Below are positions 42,531-50,058 of a DNA stretch of 64,000 bases, one piece after another. Under the pieces are notes generated by a model, which worked only from the letters and a program-made list of their open reading frames with translations, ran no database searches and was not told the origin of the DNA. The stretch's first letter is position 1, and each line of letters starts with the position of its first letter. The stretch comes from Mesobacterium_A hydrothermale (lineage in GTDB: Bacteria; Pseudomonadota; Alphaproteobacteria; Rhodobacterales; Rhodobacteraceae): NCBI RefSeq assembly GCF_035818635.1, contig NZ_JAYLLH010000016.1, positions 35,903-99,902 on the forward strand, read 5' to 3'. Made by a program: the position numbers and the translations under genes.

Positions 42531-43004
42531 TCAAAGCTTTAGCACGTCCTGTTTCAAACCACGCAGCAATTCAGCCAGCTCCGGTTCCCACACCTTGCGG
42601 GCTGCTTTCTTGCAACTCATCCATTTTCGGACGCGCTGGCCCTTTTCCGGGTGCTTGCCGGCCAGCGATTTGACCTTGAGAGGATAGACCATGACCGCGC
42701 AGGGCTGGTCGACCTCTTCTTTTTTCTCGGCTTCCTTGATGTAAGTGTACATCCCGATGCTATCGTTGCTGCACTTGCCGCGTACACCGGCCTCTTCCCA
42801 GGCTTCTTGCGCGGCGGTTTCAGCGCCGGATTTGCCGTCCATCGGCCAGCCTTTGGGCAGCACCCAGCGCCTGTTGCGGCGGCTGGTGATCATCAGCACC
42901 TGCAGTTTCTTCTTGCGCACACGCAGGCAAAGCGCGGCGTATTGCGTCGCGATTTCGGTATTGGAACCGTCCAGGTCATGCAGAAGGTGAGGGGCGCTTT
43001 TCAT
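42531..43004 (-). CDS. Nudix hydrolase
   Basis: A 157-residue Nudix pyrophosphohydrolase of the diphosphoinositol-phosphatase-like subgroup. The Nudix box reads GWPMDGKSGAETAAQEAWEEAGV in two parts with the metal EExxE-type core intact (EAWEEAG). Against the consensus G-x5-E-x7-R-E, the first Glu is Lys and the Arg is Gln, so metal-site support residues differ. Substrates may be nucleotide derivatives; this is not resolved. Confidence 0.83.
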   Translation of the reverse strand: MKSAPHLLHDLDGSNTEIATQYAALCLRVRKKKLQVLMITSRRNRRWVLPKGWPMDGKSGAETAAQEAWEEAGVRGKCSNDSIGMYTYIKEAEKKEEVDQPCAVMVYPLKVKSLAGKHPEKGQRVRKWMSCKKAARKVWEPELAELLRGLKQDVLKL

Positions 43005-43125
43005 CGGTTCTTATGCGGTCTTTTTGTAAATATCAGCTCGGTGAGTCTTTTATACCGCGCGCAGCGAAGATTTCCAATCGAAACCGGATATTTCCGCCCA
43101 TTTCCCCAAATAAACGCTCGGAGCG

Positions 43126-44391
43126 TCAGCGCAGGGCCGCGATTATCTCTTGCAGCACTTGTTCAGCGGGTACGTCCGCGGCCAGAACAGCGCGGGCCTG
43201 TGCGCCAAGGCTGGCTTGCACCGCCGGATCGGCCAGATCGTTCAGAGCCCGAGCGATCGTATCGGCGCTTGGTGTCAGGCGCGTGACACCGGCAGCCTGC
43301 AATGCGGCATAGCTGTCAGCGAAATTGGCAACGTCCGGCCCATGCAGGATGGCCTGACCGTGGGCAGCGGGTTCAAACGGCGTGTGCCCGCCCCGATCCG
43401 TCAGCGACCCGGCTATGAAGCAGACCCCGGCGAGATCGTACCAAAGTGGCATTTCCCCAAGCGTGTCAGCCAGATAGACGGATACTCCCTCAGGGCTTTG
43501 TCCCTTGCTGCGGCGGGAAAAGGACAGGCCGGCACGGGTCAAGATGGCCGCAACCTCGTCGCCGCGCCCAGGGTGGCGGGGTGCCAGAATCAGGCGCAAA
43601 TTCGGGCGTTTTTGCAATGCCAGCTGATGTGCCTTTGCGAGGATGTCCTCTTCGCCTTCGTGGGTCGAGGCGGCCAGCCAGGTTTCGGCGCGATCAAAGG
43701 CCGCGGCAAGTGCCGGATCGTGCATCGGGCTTGGCAGATACAGCGCCTTGAGATTCAGGTCAGGTCCAAACCGGTCCTCGGGCAGCCCAAGTGAGACAAG
43801 CCGTTGGCGCGATCCGGCATCCTGTGCAGAGGCATAAACAACCCGCCCCAAAACGCGGCGGGCCAGCCGGTCAAGCCGAACCCAGCTTTTCGCTGTGCCC
43901 GCGCTCATTCGTGCGCCCAGGACGATAACCGGGCCTTGGCAGGACAGGATGCGATGCGGCCAAAGCTCTGATTCCATCGCAATGAAGGCGCGAACCTTCC
44001 AACGCTTCATCATTCGCCGCGATACGCGGGACAGATCAAGCGGCGCAAGATGTGCGGACACCCGGTCAATTCCCCAGCTGCGCGCCAGGGCCACGCCGCT
44101 TTCGCTGTTGCAGGTGATCAGCAGCGGTGTTTGCGCATATGCGGCCCGCAACGCCGCAATTACCGGCCGGGCAGAAGCCAGTTCACCATTCGAGGCCGCA
44201 TGCAGCCAGATATGGGCCCCTTCGCTTTGTGGTGCATTGCGCCCCAGTCTGTCCCGCAGCGCGCGCCCGTCAGCACGCAGGGCGGCGCGGGTCAGAACGA
44301 CCGCGGCGAGGATGGAAATCAGCAGACGATAGAGCAGCACGGGCACACCGGTTTGGCAGAAAACACGGGCAGCGATAGGCGCTGAGCCCAT
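43126..44391 (-). CDS. waaA: 3-deoxy-D-manno-octulosonic acid (Kdo) transferase
   Basis: A 421-residue glycosyltransferase family 30 protein adding Kdo to lipid A precursor in the inner membrane. An N-terminal membrane segment (LLYRLLISILAAVVLT) is followed by a GT-B fold with HAASNGELASARPV, FIAMESELWPHRIL and LGEMPLWYDLAGVCFIAGS. The start is uncertain: ATG 44391 is used; GTG codons a few residues later are possible. The open frame upstream of it reads into tRNA-Thr and is not coding. Confidence 0.88.
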   Translation of the reverse strand: MGSAPIAARVFCQTGVPVLLYRLLISILAAVVLTRAALRADGRALRDRLGRNAPQSEGAHIWLHAASNGELASARPVIAALRAAYAQTPLLITCNSESGVALARSWGIDRVSAHLAPLDLSRVSRRMMKRWKVRAFIAMESELWPHRILSCQGPVIVLGARMSAGTAKSWVRLDRLARRVLGRVVYASAQDAGSRQRLVSLGLPEDRFGPDLNLKALYLPSPMHDPALAAAFDRAETWLAASTHEGEEDILAKAHQLALQKRPNLRLILAPRHPGRGDEVAAILTRAGLSFSRRSKGQSPEGVSVYLADTLGEMPLWYDLAGVCFIAGSLTDRGGHTPFEPAAHGQAILHGPDVANFADSYAALQAAGVTRLTPSADTIARALNDLADPAVQASLGAQARAVLAADVPAEQVLQEIIAALR

Positions 44392-44423
44392 TTCGTGCAA
44401 GCCGTCAGAATGCGAAAGAAAGA

Positions 44424-44498
<75 letters not shown>

Positions 44499-44598
44499 GC
44501 CGGTGCGCCGTCATGGCGTGGGCGGGTCTTTAGAGGCAATTGAAATGCGTTGCAAGGGCAATCTGGACGGTTTTTTTCATCCACTGTAGACAGGCCCT

Positions 44599-44757
44599 AT
44601 GGAGCGGAAAAAAGACCCTGGGAAAAAGCCCCCCGCCGCGCGCGAGGATCGGCTGAAAGCAGCGTTGAAGGCCAATCTGGCCCGGCGTAAAGCACAAGCG
44701 AAGGCGCGCAGCGCCATGGAACCGGGTGAAACCGGGTCGGACACGGAAAAGGACTAG
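44599..44757 (+). CDS. Small basic protein upstream of murA
   Basis: A 52-residue, Lys/Arg/Ala-rich protein (MERKKDPGKKPPAARED, then RLKAALKANLARRKAQ) with an acidic tail, ending 6 bases before the murA ATG. It has no signal or membrane segment and probably forms one helix. The close spacing supports translation with murA. I do not assign a function; ribosome-site evidence (ACAGGCCCT) is weak, so it could also be a leader. Confidence 0.65.
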   Translation: MERKKDPGKKPPAAREDRLKAALKANLARRKAQAKARSAMEPGETGSDTEKD

Positions 44758-44763
44758 GCAGGC

Positions 44764-46032
44764 ATGGATTCGATCGTCGTCACTGGAAACGGACCCCTCA
44801 GCGGGACGATTCCCATCGCAGGTGCAAAAAACGCCTGTCTTACCCTCATGCCAGCAACTTTGCTGAGCGAAGAACCGCTGACGCTGTCGAATGCACCGCG
44901 CCTGTCGGACATCAAGACCATGACCCAGTTGCTGCAGTCGCTTGGGGCCGAGGTGCAGTCGCTTCAGGGTGGACAGGTCTTGACCATGTCGAGCCATGAT
45001 CTGACCAGCCACGTGGCCGACTACGACATCGTGCGCAAGATGCGGGCGTCGAACCTTGTGCTGGGCCCGATGCTGGCGCGGTTGGGCCACGCGGTGGTGT
45101 CGTTGCCGGGCGGCTGTGCCATCGGTGCGCGCCCGATGGACATTCACATCACCGGGCTCGAGGCGCTGGGCGCCGAGATTGAACTGAAGGACGGGTACCT
45201 TCACGCCAAGGCGCCGGGCGGGCTGAAAGGGGCGGTGATCGATTTCCCCTTTGCATCGGTTGGCGCTACCGAGAACGTGCTGATGGCGGCGACGCTGGCC
45301 AAGGGCACGACGGTCATCAACAATGCTGCGCGCGAACCGGAAATCGTCGATCTGGCAGACTGTCTGCGCAAGATGGGCGCACAGATCGAAGGCGACGGGA
45401 CCTCTCGCATCGAGGTGCAGGGGGTTGACCGGCTGTCCGGCGCAACCCACCCGGTCGTCACCGACCGGATCGAACTGGGCACCTACATGCTGGTCCCCGC
45501 AATCTGCGGTGGCGAGGTCGAACTGTTGGGGGGACGGATGAGCCTTGTCGGTGCCTTCTGCGAAAAGCTGGACGCAGCAGGCATCGCAGTCGAGGCAACC
45601 GAACAAGGCCTGAAAGTGTCGCGCAAGAACGGGCGGGTCAAAGCAGTCGATGTCACCACTGAACCGTTCCCCGGTTTCCCGACGGACTTGCAGGCACAGA
45701 TGATGGCGCTGTTGTGTACCGCCGACGGGACCAGCGTTCTGGAAGAAAAGATTTTCGAAAACCGCTTCATGCACGCGCCTGAACTGATGCGCATGGGGGC
45801 CCGGGTCGAGGTGCATGGCGGCACCGCGACCGTACACGGCGTCGAAAAGCTGAAAGGCGCACCGGTGATGGCCACCGACCTGCGCGCCAGCGTGTCACTG
45901 ATCCTTGCAGGTCTGGCGGCCGAGGGCGAGACCCTGGTCAGCCGGGTGTATCACCTTGATCGTGGCTATGAACATGTTGTGACAAAGCTGCGCGGGGTCG
46001 GCGCCAAGATCGAGCGGGTAAAGGAACAGTGA
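44764..46032 (+). CDS. murA: UDP-N-acetylglucosamine 1-carboxyvinyltransferase
   Basis: A 422-residue MurA, the first committed step of peptidoglycan synthesis. It has K22 in AGAKNACL and the catalytic Cys C118 in LPGGCAIGARPMDIH. Since the cysteine is present, fosfomycin sensitivity is expected from this residue. It is followed by a DUF2948 gene with a 4-base ATGA overlap. Confidence 0.97.
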   Translation: MDSIVVTGNGPLSGTIPIAGAKNACLTLMPATLLSEEPLTLSNAPRLSDIKTMTQLLQSLGAEVQSLQGGQVLTMSSHDLTSHVADYDIVRKMRASNLVLGPMLARLGHAVVSLPGGCAIGARPMDIHITGLEALGAEIELKDGYLHAKAPGGLKGAVIDFPFASVGATENVLMAATLAKGTTVINNAAREPEIVDLADCLRKMGAQIEGDGTSRIEVQGVDRLSGATHPVVTDRIELGTYMLVPAICGGEVELLGGRMSLVGAFCEKLDAAGIAVEATEQGLKVSRKNGRVKAVDVTTEPFPGFPTDLQAQMMALLCTADGTSVLEEKIFENRFMHAPELMRMGARVEVHGGTATVHGVEKLKGAPVMATDLRASVSLILAGLAAEGETLVSRVYHLDRGYEHVVTKLRGVGAKIERVKEQ

Positions 46033-46511
46033 CCGAAGACGCGCGTTTCGAAGACGGCGGCGATCGTCCCTTGAACCTGGGGGCCGAAGACACCGAAGAT
46101 CTTCAGGTGATTTCGGCATTGGTGCAGGATGCGGTTCTGCCTGTGACAGAGATCAGGTGGCAACGAAGCCAGCGACGGCTGGCGCTGTTGATCAACCGGC
46201 TGCGTTGGGAAGATGTCGATGCCGCGCAGCGCCGTGGGCGTCCGGTTGAGCGGGTCCAAGCACTGTTAGTTGTGTCCGAGGTTCTGTCGGTGGCCAGCCA
46301 GGGAATCGATCGCCGCGATCGTGACACGGTGCTGTCACTGTTGTCGGTCGATTTCGAGCCGGGCGAAGACGGAACCGGGCATATCGTGCTGACACTGGCG
46401 GGCGATGGGGCCATCCGAGCCTCGGTCGAGGCGTTGGATGTCTCGTTGCGCGACGTGACCCGGCCTTATGTCGCACCGTCGGGCAAATTGCCAGATCACG
46501 ACCGGACCTGA
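46029..46511 (+). CDS. DUF2948 family protein
   Basis: A 160-residue protein of a family limited mostly to alphaproteobacteria and usually encoded between murA and hisD. The conserved pieces are DLQVISALVQDAVLPVTEI and RVQALLVVSEVLSVASQGID. It overlaps the murA stop codon. Function unknown. In this window hisD does not follow directly, because the reductive dehalogenase gene lies between. Confidence 0.9.
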   Translation: MTEDARFEDGGDRPLNLGAEDTEDLQVISALVQDAVLPVTEIRWQRSQRRLALLINRLRWEDVDAAQRRGRPVERVQALLVVSEVLSVASQGIDRRDRDTVLSLLSVDFEPGEDGTGHIVLTLAGDGAIRASVEALDVSLRDVTRPYVAPSGKLPDHDRT

Positions 46512-46596
46512 GCGCATGCATCGACCTGGTCCCGGTGCAGCGCTGACGGCGCTGACTGGCGGAAGCGCGCGCTGCCGTTCTGCGGGCTGATGGGTG

Positions 46597-49500
46597 TCAA
46601 AGATCGATTTCCACGACCCCGCCCGGGTCCGCCGCGCGCGATTGGCACAGGATGATCCGGCTTTCGCGCTGGGCCCTGGACAAGACGAAATCGCGGTGTT
46701 CGACGGCGCCCGAGATCAGCCCGCACTGGCACACGCCGCAAATCCCGTCGGAACATTTCACATCCACATGAATCCCCGCGCGCGCCAGGGCCTCTGTCGG
46801 GGATTCGTCCGCGGCCACGGCCACCTCGCGTCCGGACCGGGCCAGGTTCAGCGTGAACGGGTGGTTTTCATAGTCCGGAATCTCGGGGACTGAGAAATAC
46901 TCGAAATGCCGCGCCTCGTCCGGTACGCCCGCGGCCTCTGCCGCGTCCAGAACGGATTGCATGTAGCGCTCTGGACCACAGGTATAGACATGGGTCCCGT
47001 CCGGGGCCGCGCCCGTCACGTGGGCCAGATCGCAGCGGGTCCCTTCGTCGCTGACATGCAAGGTGACCCGATTGGCCCACGGCATCGAGGGCAGGTCGTG
47101 CAGGAAACCGGCCTTGGCGCGGCTGGGTACGGAATAGTGCAAGGCAAAGGGGCGCCCCAGCGCGTGCAGACGATGTGCCATGGCAATCATCGGGGTGATG
47201 CCGATTCCCCCGCCCATCAGCAGGGAAAAGGGTGCGTCTTCGATCAACGGGAAATGGTTGATCGGCCGCGACACGAAAACTCGACGCCCCTCGGCAAAGA
47301 TCCGGTGCAGCAGGGCCGAGCCACCACGGCCCGTGTCTTCTCGCAGTACCGCGATCTGGTATTTTGACCGGTCGGCGGGGTCGCCTGACATCGAGTATTG
47401 CCGCAGGTATTCCGGCGCCACGACGATGTCCAGATGTGCGCCGGCCTGCCATTCCGGCAGGTCGCGCCCGTCTGGATCGGTGAATTCGTACTTGGTCACA
47501 CCTTCGGCCATGACCTCGACCCGGTTCAACCGCAGACGGATCACCGGGCTTTCGGCATCGGCGGTATAGCGATGCGCCAGACCGTCGGTTTCCCCCGCCG
47601 CCAGCCTGCGCTGATATTCCTCGGCCGTAATCATTGCTTGGTAGGCTTCGATCCCGGCCTCGCGGTCCATCGGGAAAGGGTAGGGGTGCGGGTGCGGCGC
47701 AAGGTTGGCGGGATAGACGGCGAGCGTCTGATCCTCGTACTTCAGGTCCAGATCACGCTGCAGGCCGCGGGCGTTGATCGGTTTGTCGGTGGGGATGTAA
47801 CTGCCATCTTCCTGCAGTTCGATGTCCCACCACCATTTCTTGACCGGGTTCAGACCGCCACGACCGGCGGCATCGTCAAGCCGCGCCAAGAGCGGCGCGG
47901 CGGCGGGCATGTTCATCGCGGCCCAGCGGAACGGCGCTTCGGCAAACAGGCCTTCAAGGTTCCAGGGACAGGTCTTCATGCAGCGCCCGCACATGGCACC
48001 GCCGGGGGTGGTGATCCGGTAGGTGGCGCATTTCTGACTGTCGGATTTCCAGATCTCGTAGCCGTTGAACATCAGTTTTGGCCCGGCGGTGATCGCGCCC
48101 GAAGGGCATTCGCGCGCGCATTTGTTGCATGCCTCGCAAAACGCCTGCAGGCCGAAATCGATGGGCTTGTCATGCGCAAGCGGCATGTCGGTGGTCACCA
48201 CGCCGGATTTCAGGCGAGGCCCGAGAAACGGGTTCAGGATGACTTCGCCGATGCGACTGACCTCTCCCAACCCCGACAGCAGCAAAAGCGGAGGTTGCAG
48301 CACTTCGCCGTCCATTACGGAATGCGCTTTGGCGGAATACCCAAGGTTGCGGATCTGTTTCGCGATGACACCGCCCAGCAGGGAAAACCGCAGGTAGGCG
48401 CGCATGGATTGCGCGACGCTGATCCAGTCGTCGCCGCTTGCGCCTTCCATCGTCTCAAAGCCCTGATCGACGATCATGCTGATCGCCTGATCGTGCGGCG
48501 GGTCGATCGGCGCGCCGGTGGCATCGTGGCTGTACCACGCCCAAGCCGGGCAGCGCGACGTTCCGACCGCGTCAAGCCCAAGGAAGTAGCTGGCGGCCTT
48601 TATGTTCGCGGCATTTTTCGTGGCGTCGGTCGGGCGCGGGACGTTGTCGGGCAAACCGTCCTGCAACAGCACGAAGGCCCCGAGCGCCCGCCGCTGCGCG
48701 GCAGAGGCTGGGGCCTTGCGTACGTAATAGCCGCCCTTCGCCCCCTCTTGCAGCGGCTTGCCCATGTCGCCGAATTGCGCGCGGGCGAACATGTCGGTGC
48801 GCTTGGGAATGCGCGGCACGCGGGGTTCGTCGATGAAGGTGGTGGGCGTATCGACCCGTTTCAGGGTTTCGAACGGGTGCGGCCCGTCGACGTAGCGGCG
48901 GTTGGCGAACGGGTCTTGTGTCCGGGCCGATTTGGCGCTGTTGGTGCCCAACCACCACGCCGGGCCGTGCAGCAGGTTCCACGGTTGGTCCGACAGCGGC
49001 GCCAGCGGCGCGTCGCAGGCCATGTCGAGCGTTGTGGAAATCGCCGCGACACCGAACCTGCTGCCGACCCAAGGCGCGGTCAAGACACCACTTTCCACGG
49101 TCGCGAGTCCCGCCGCCACCGTCAGGCGATTGAGCTCCACATCGGTCGAGGTGGCTGTATGCGCCTTGGCGTCCCAGCCAAGCAGGCGGATGTAATTGGC
49201 GATGACCACGGCGGTTTCGGTTGCGCGCAGACAGGCGCGATGGGCCTGCGCCCCTTCGATCCAGTCAAACCCGGGTTCCCCCGGTTTGGGATCGCGGGGA
49301 AATTCATAGAGGAAGACAATCGCGTGGCTGTGGCCGTCGATGGAGCTTGGCGGGGCCTCCATCGACTCTTTCAGGTCGGCCATGATCAGGTCGATGCCTG
49401 ACGCGAGCGTCTTGGTCTGCTTGGTCCGCAGGTCCTCGGCCAGCCGGTCGATCCCGGGGTTGCGCACCGGAGCCGCCAGCCGCGCGGACGCTGGCAGGCG

Positions 49501-49809
49501 GGTGATTCCGATCATCGTCGCGTCTGAGAAATAGCCGAAACCTTTCAGGTGGTGGGCGCGGGCCTGGGACAGCGAGGGGATGGCAGAGCGTGCCCGGTTG
49601 ACCAGCCCGTCACGGATTGCGTCCATCATCGCCTGGTGATCGGCCATGGCGTTGACCAGGCTTTCCGGTCTGTCGGGTCGGGAAAAGACAAGCGGGCGGA
49701 AGGGCGGACTGCCGGACAGATCGGCCCGGTCCACGCGGCGGAGTTTTTCCAGCGGATAGGGGCCGAGATGCACCGGGCGGTTGCGGTCGGAAAAAAGGCG
49801 CGAGGGCAT
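46597..49809 (-). CDS. Self-sufficient reductive dehalogenase (RdhA fused to flavin/NAD(P)H/[2Fe-2S] reductase)
   Basis: A 1070-residue protein. Residues 1-700 are an RdhA-type B12 dehalogenase: two ferredoxin-like motifs, C558xxC561xxC564xxxC568P and C594-x12-C607xxC610xxxC614P, bind [4Fe-4S] clusters. Residues 750-1070 form a phthalate-dioxygenase-reductase-like module with the flavin motif RQYSMSG, the NAD(P)H motif GGGIGITPMIAMA and a plant-type [2Fe-2S] site (CSDGICGVC ... C1055). There is no Tat signal or membrane anchor, so it is cytoplasmic. The architecture matches the catabolic enzymes BhbA and NpRdhA. Y426 in PAWAWYSHDATG is a candidate proton donor. AAGGA lies 7 bases before the ATG. 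It is on the opposite strand to its neighbours. Confidence 0.9.
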   Translation of the reverse strand: MPSRLFSDRNRPVHLGPYPLEKLRRVDRADLSGSPPFRPLVFSRPDRPESLVNAMADHQAMMDAIRDGLVNRARSAIPSLSQARAHHLKGFGYFSDATMIGITRLPASARLAAPVRNPGIDRLAEDLRTKQTKTLASGIDLIMADLKESMEAPPSSIDGHSHAIVFLYEFPRDPKPGEPGFDWIEGAQAHRACLRATETAVVIANYIRLLGWDAKAHTATSTDVELNRLTVAAGLATVESGVLTAPWVGSRFGVAAISTTLDMACDAPLAPLSDQPWNLLHGPAWWLGTNSAKSARTQDPFANRRYVDGPHPFETLKRVDTPTTFIDEPRVPRIPKRTDMFARAQFGDMGKPLQEGAKGGYYVRKAPASAAQRRALGAFVLLQDGLPDNVPRPTDATKNAANIKAASYFLGLDAVGTSRCPAWAWYSHDATGAPIDPPHDQAISMIVDQGFETMEGASGDDWISVAQSMRAYLRFSLLGGVIAKQIRNLGYSAKAHSVMDGEVLQPPLLLLSGLGEVSRIGEVILNPFLGPRLKSGVVTTDMPLAHDKPIDFGLQAFCEACNKCARECPSGAITAGPKLMFNGYEIWKSDSQKCATYRITTPGGAMCGRCMKTCPWNLEGLFAEAPFRWAAMNMPAAAPLLARLDDAAGRGGLNPVKKWWWDIELQEDGSYIPTDKPINARGLQRDLDLKYEDQTLAVYPANLAPHPHPYPFPMDREAGIEAYQAMITAEEYQRRLAAGETDGLAHRYTADAESPVIRLRLNRVEVMAEGVTKYEFTDPDGRDLPEWQAGAHLDIVVAPEYLRQYSMSGDPADRSKYQIAVLREDTGRGGSALLHRIFAEGRRVFVSRPINHFPLIEDAPFSLLMGGGIGITPMIAMAHRLHALGRPFALHYSVPSRAKAGFLHDLPSMPWANRVTLHVSDEGTRCDLAHVTGAAPDGTHVYTCGPERYMQSVLDAAEAAGVPDEARHFEYFSVPEIPDYENHPFTLNLARSGREVAVAADESPTEALARAGIHVDVKCSDGICGVCQCGLISGAVEHRDFVLSRAQRESRIILCQSRAADPGGVVEIDL

Positions 49810-49884
49810 GGGGTGTCCTTTGTGGTCGCACGCAGTGGGCCAGCCCTTGCACCCGTTGGCAAGTCGTTTTCCCATGTTGTGCGC

Positions 49885-49993
49885 CCCCTGCGGGGCCGCG
49901 CAGGTCTTGTCCTGCCCCGGCTGTGCCGGGACAGGACCGGTTGGGGGCTCTGCCCCCAAACCCCCGAGGTATTTGGAAAACCAAAGACATGGG
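49885..49993 (+). repeat. Modular hairpin repeat, element B
   Basis: Hairpins at 49885-49896 (CCCC/GGGG type), 49909-49937 (13-bp stem with one mismatch, loop TGT) and 49941-49959 (TTGGGGGC TCT GCCCCCAA), then ACCCCCGAGGTATTTGG and a tail with AAAGACATGGG. The stem of the middle hairpin shares the CTGTG centre of element A, though the stem bases differ. It is the only copy in a divergent intergenic region, between rdhA and hisD. Confidence 0.75.
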
Positions 49994-50058
49994 ATACGTG
50001 GACTTTGACGCGGGATCGCCTTATGTCGCGCGGCAAGTTTGATGAAGTGGAGGCACCG

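Noticed and set aside
46597..48300. Reading the Fe-S protein as QueG (epoxyqueuosine reductase)
   Set aside because: QueG shares the two [4Fe-4S] motifs but is about 350-380 residues and has no fused flavin/[2Fe-2S] reductase; length and architecture fit the RdhA fusion.
47398..49401. 667-residue open frame antisense to the reductive dehalogenase
   Set aside because: His/Arg/Gly-rich composition typical of antisense frames; no recognisable domain.
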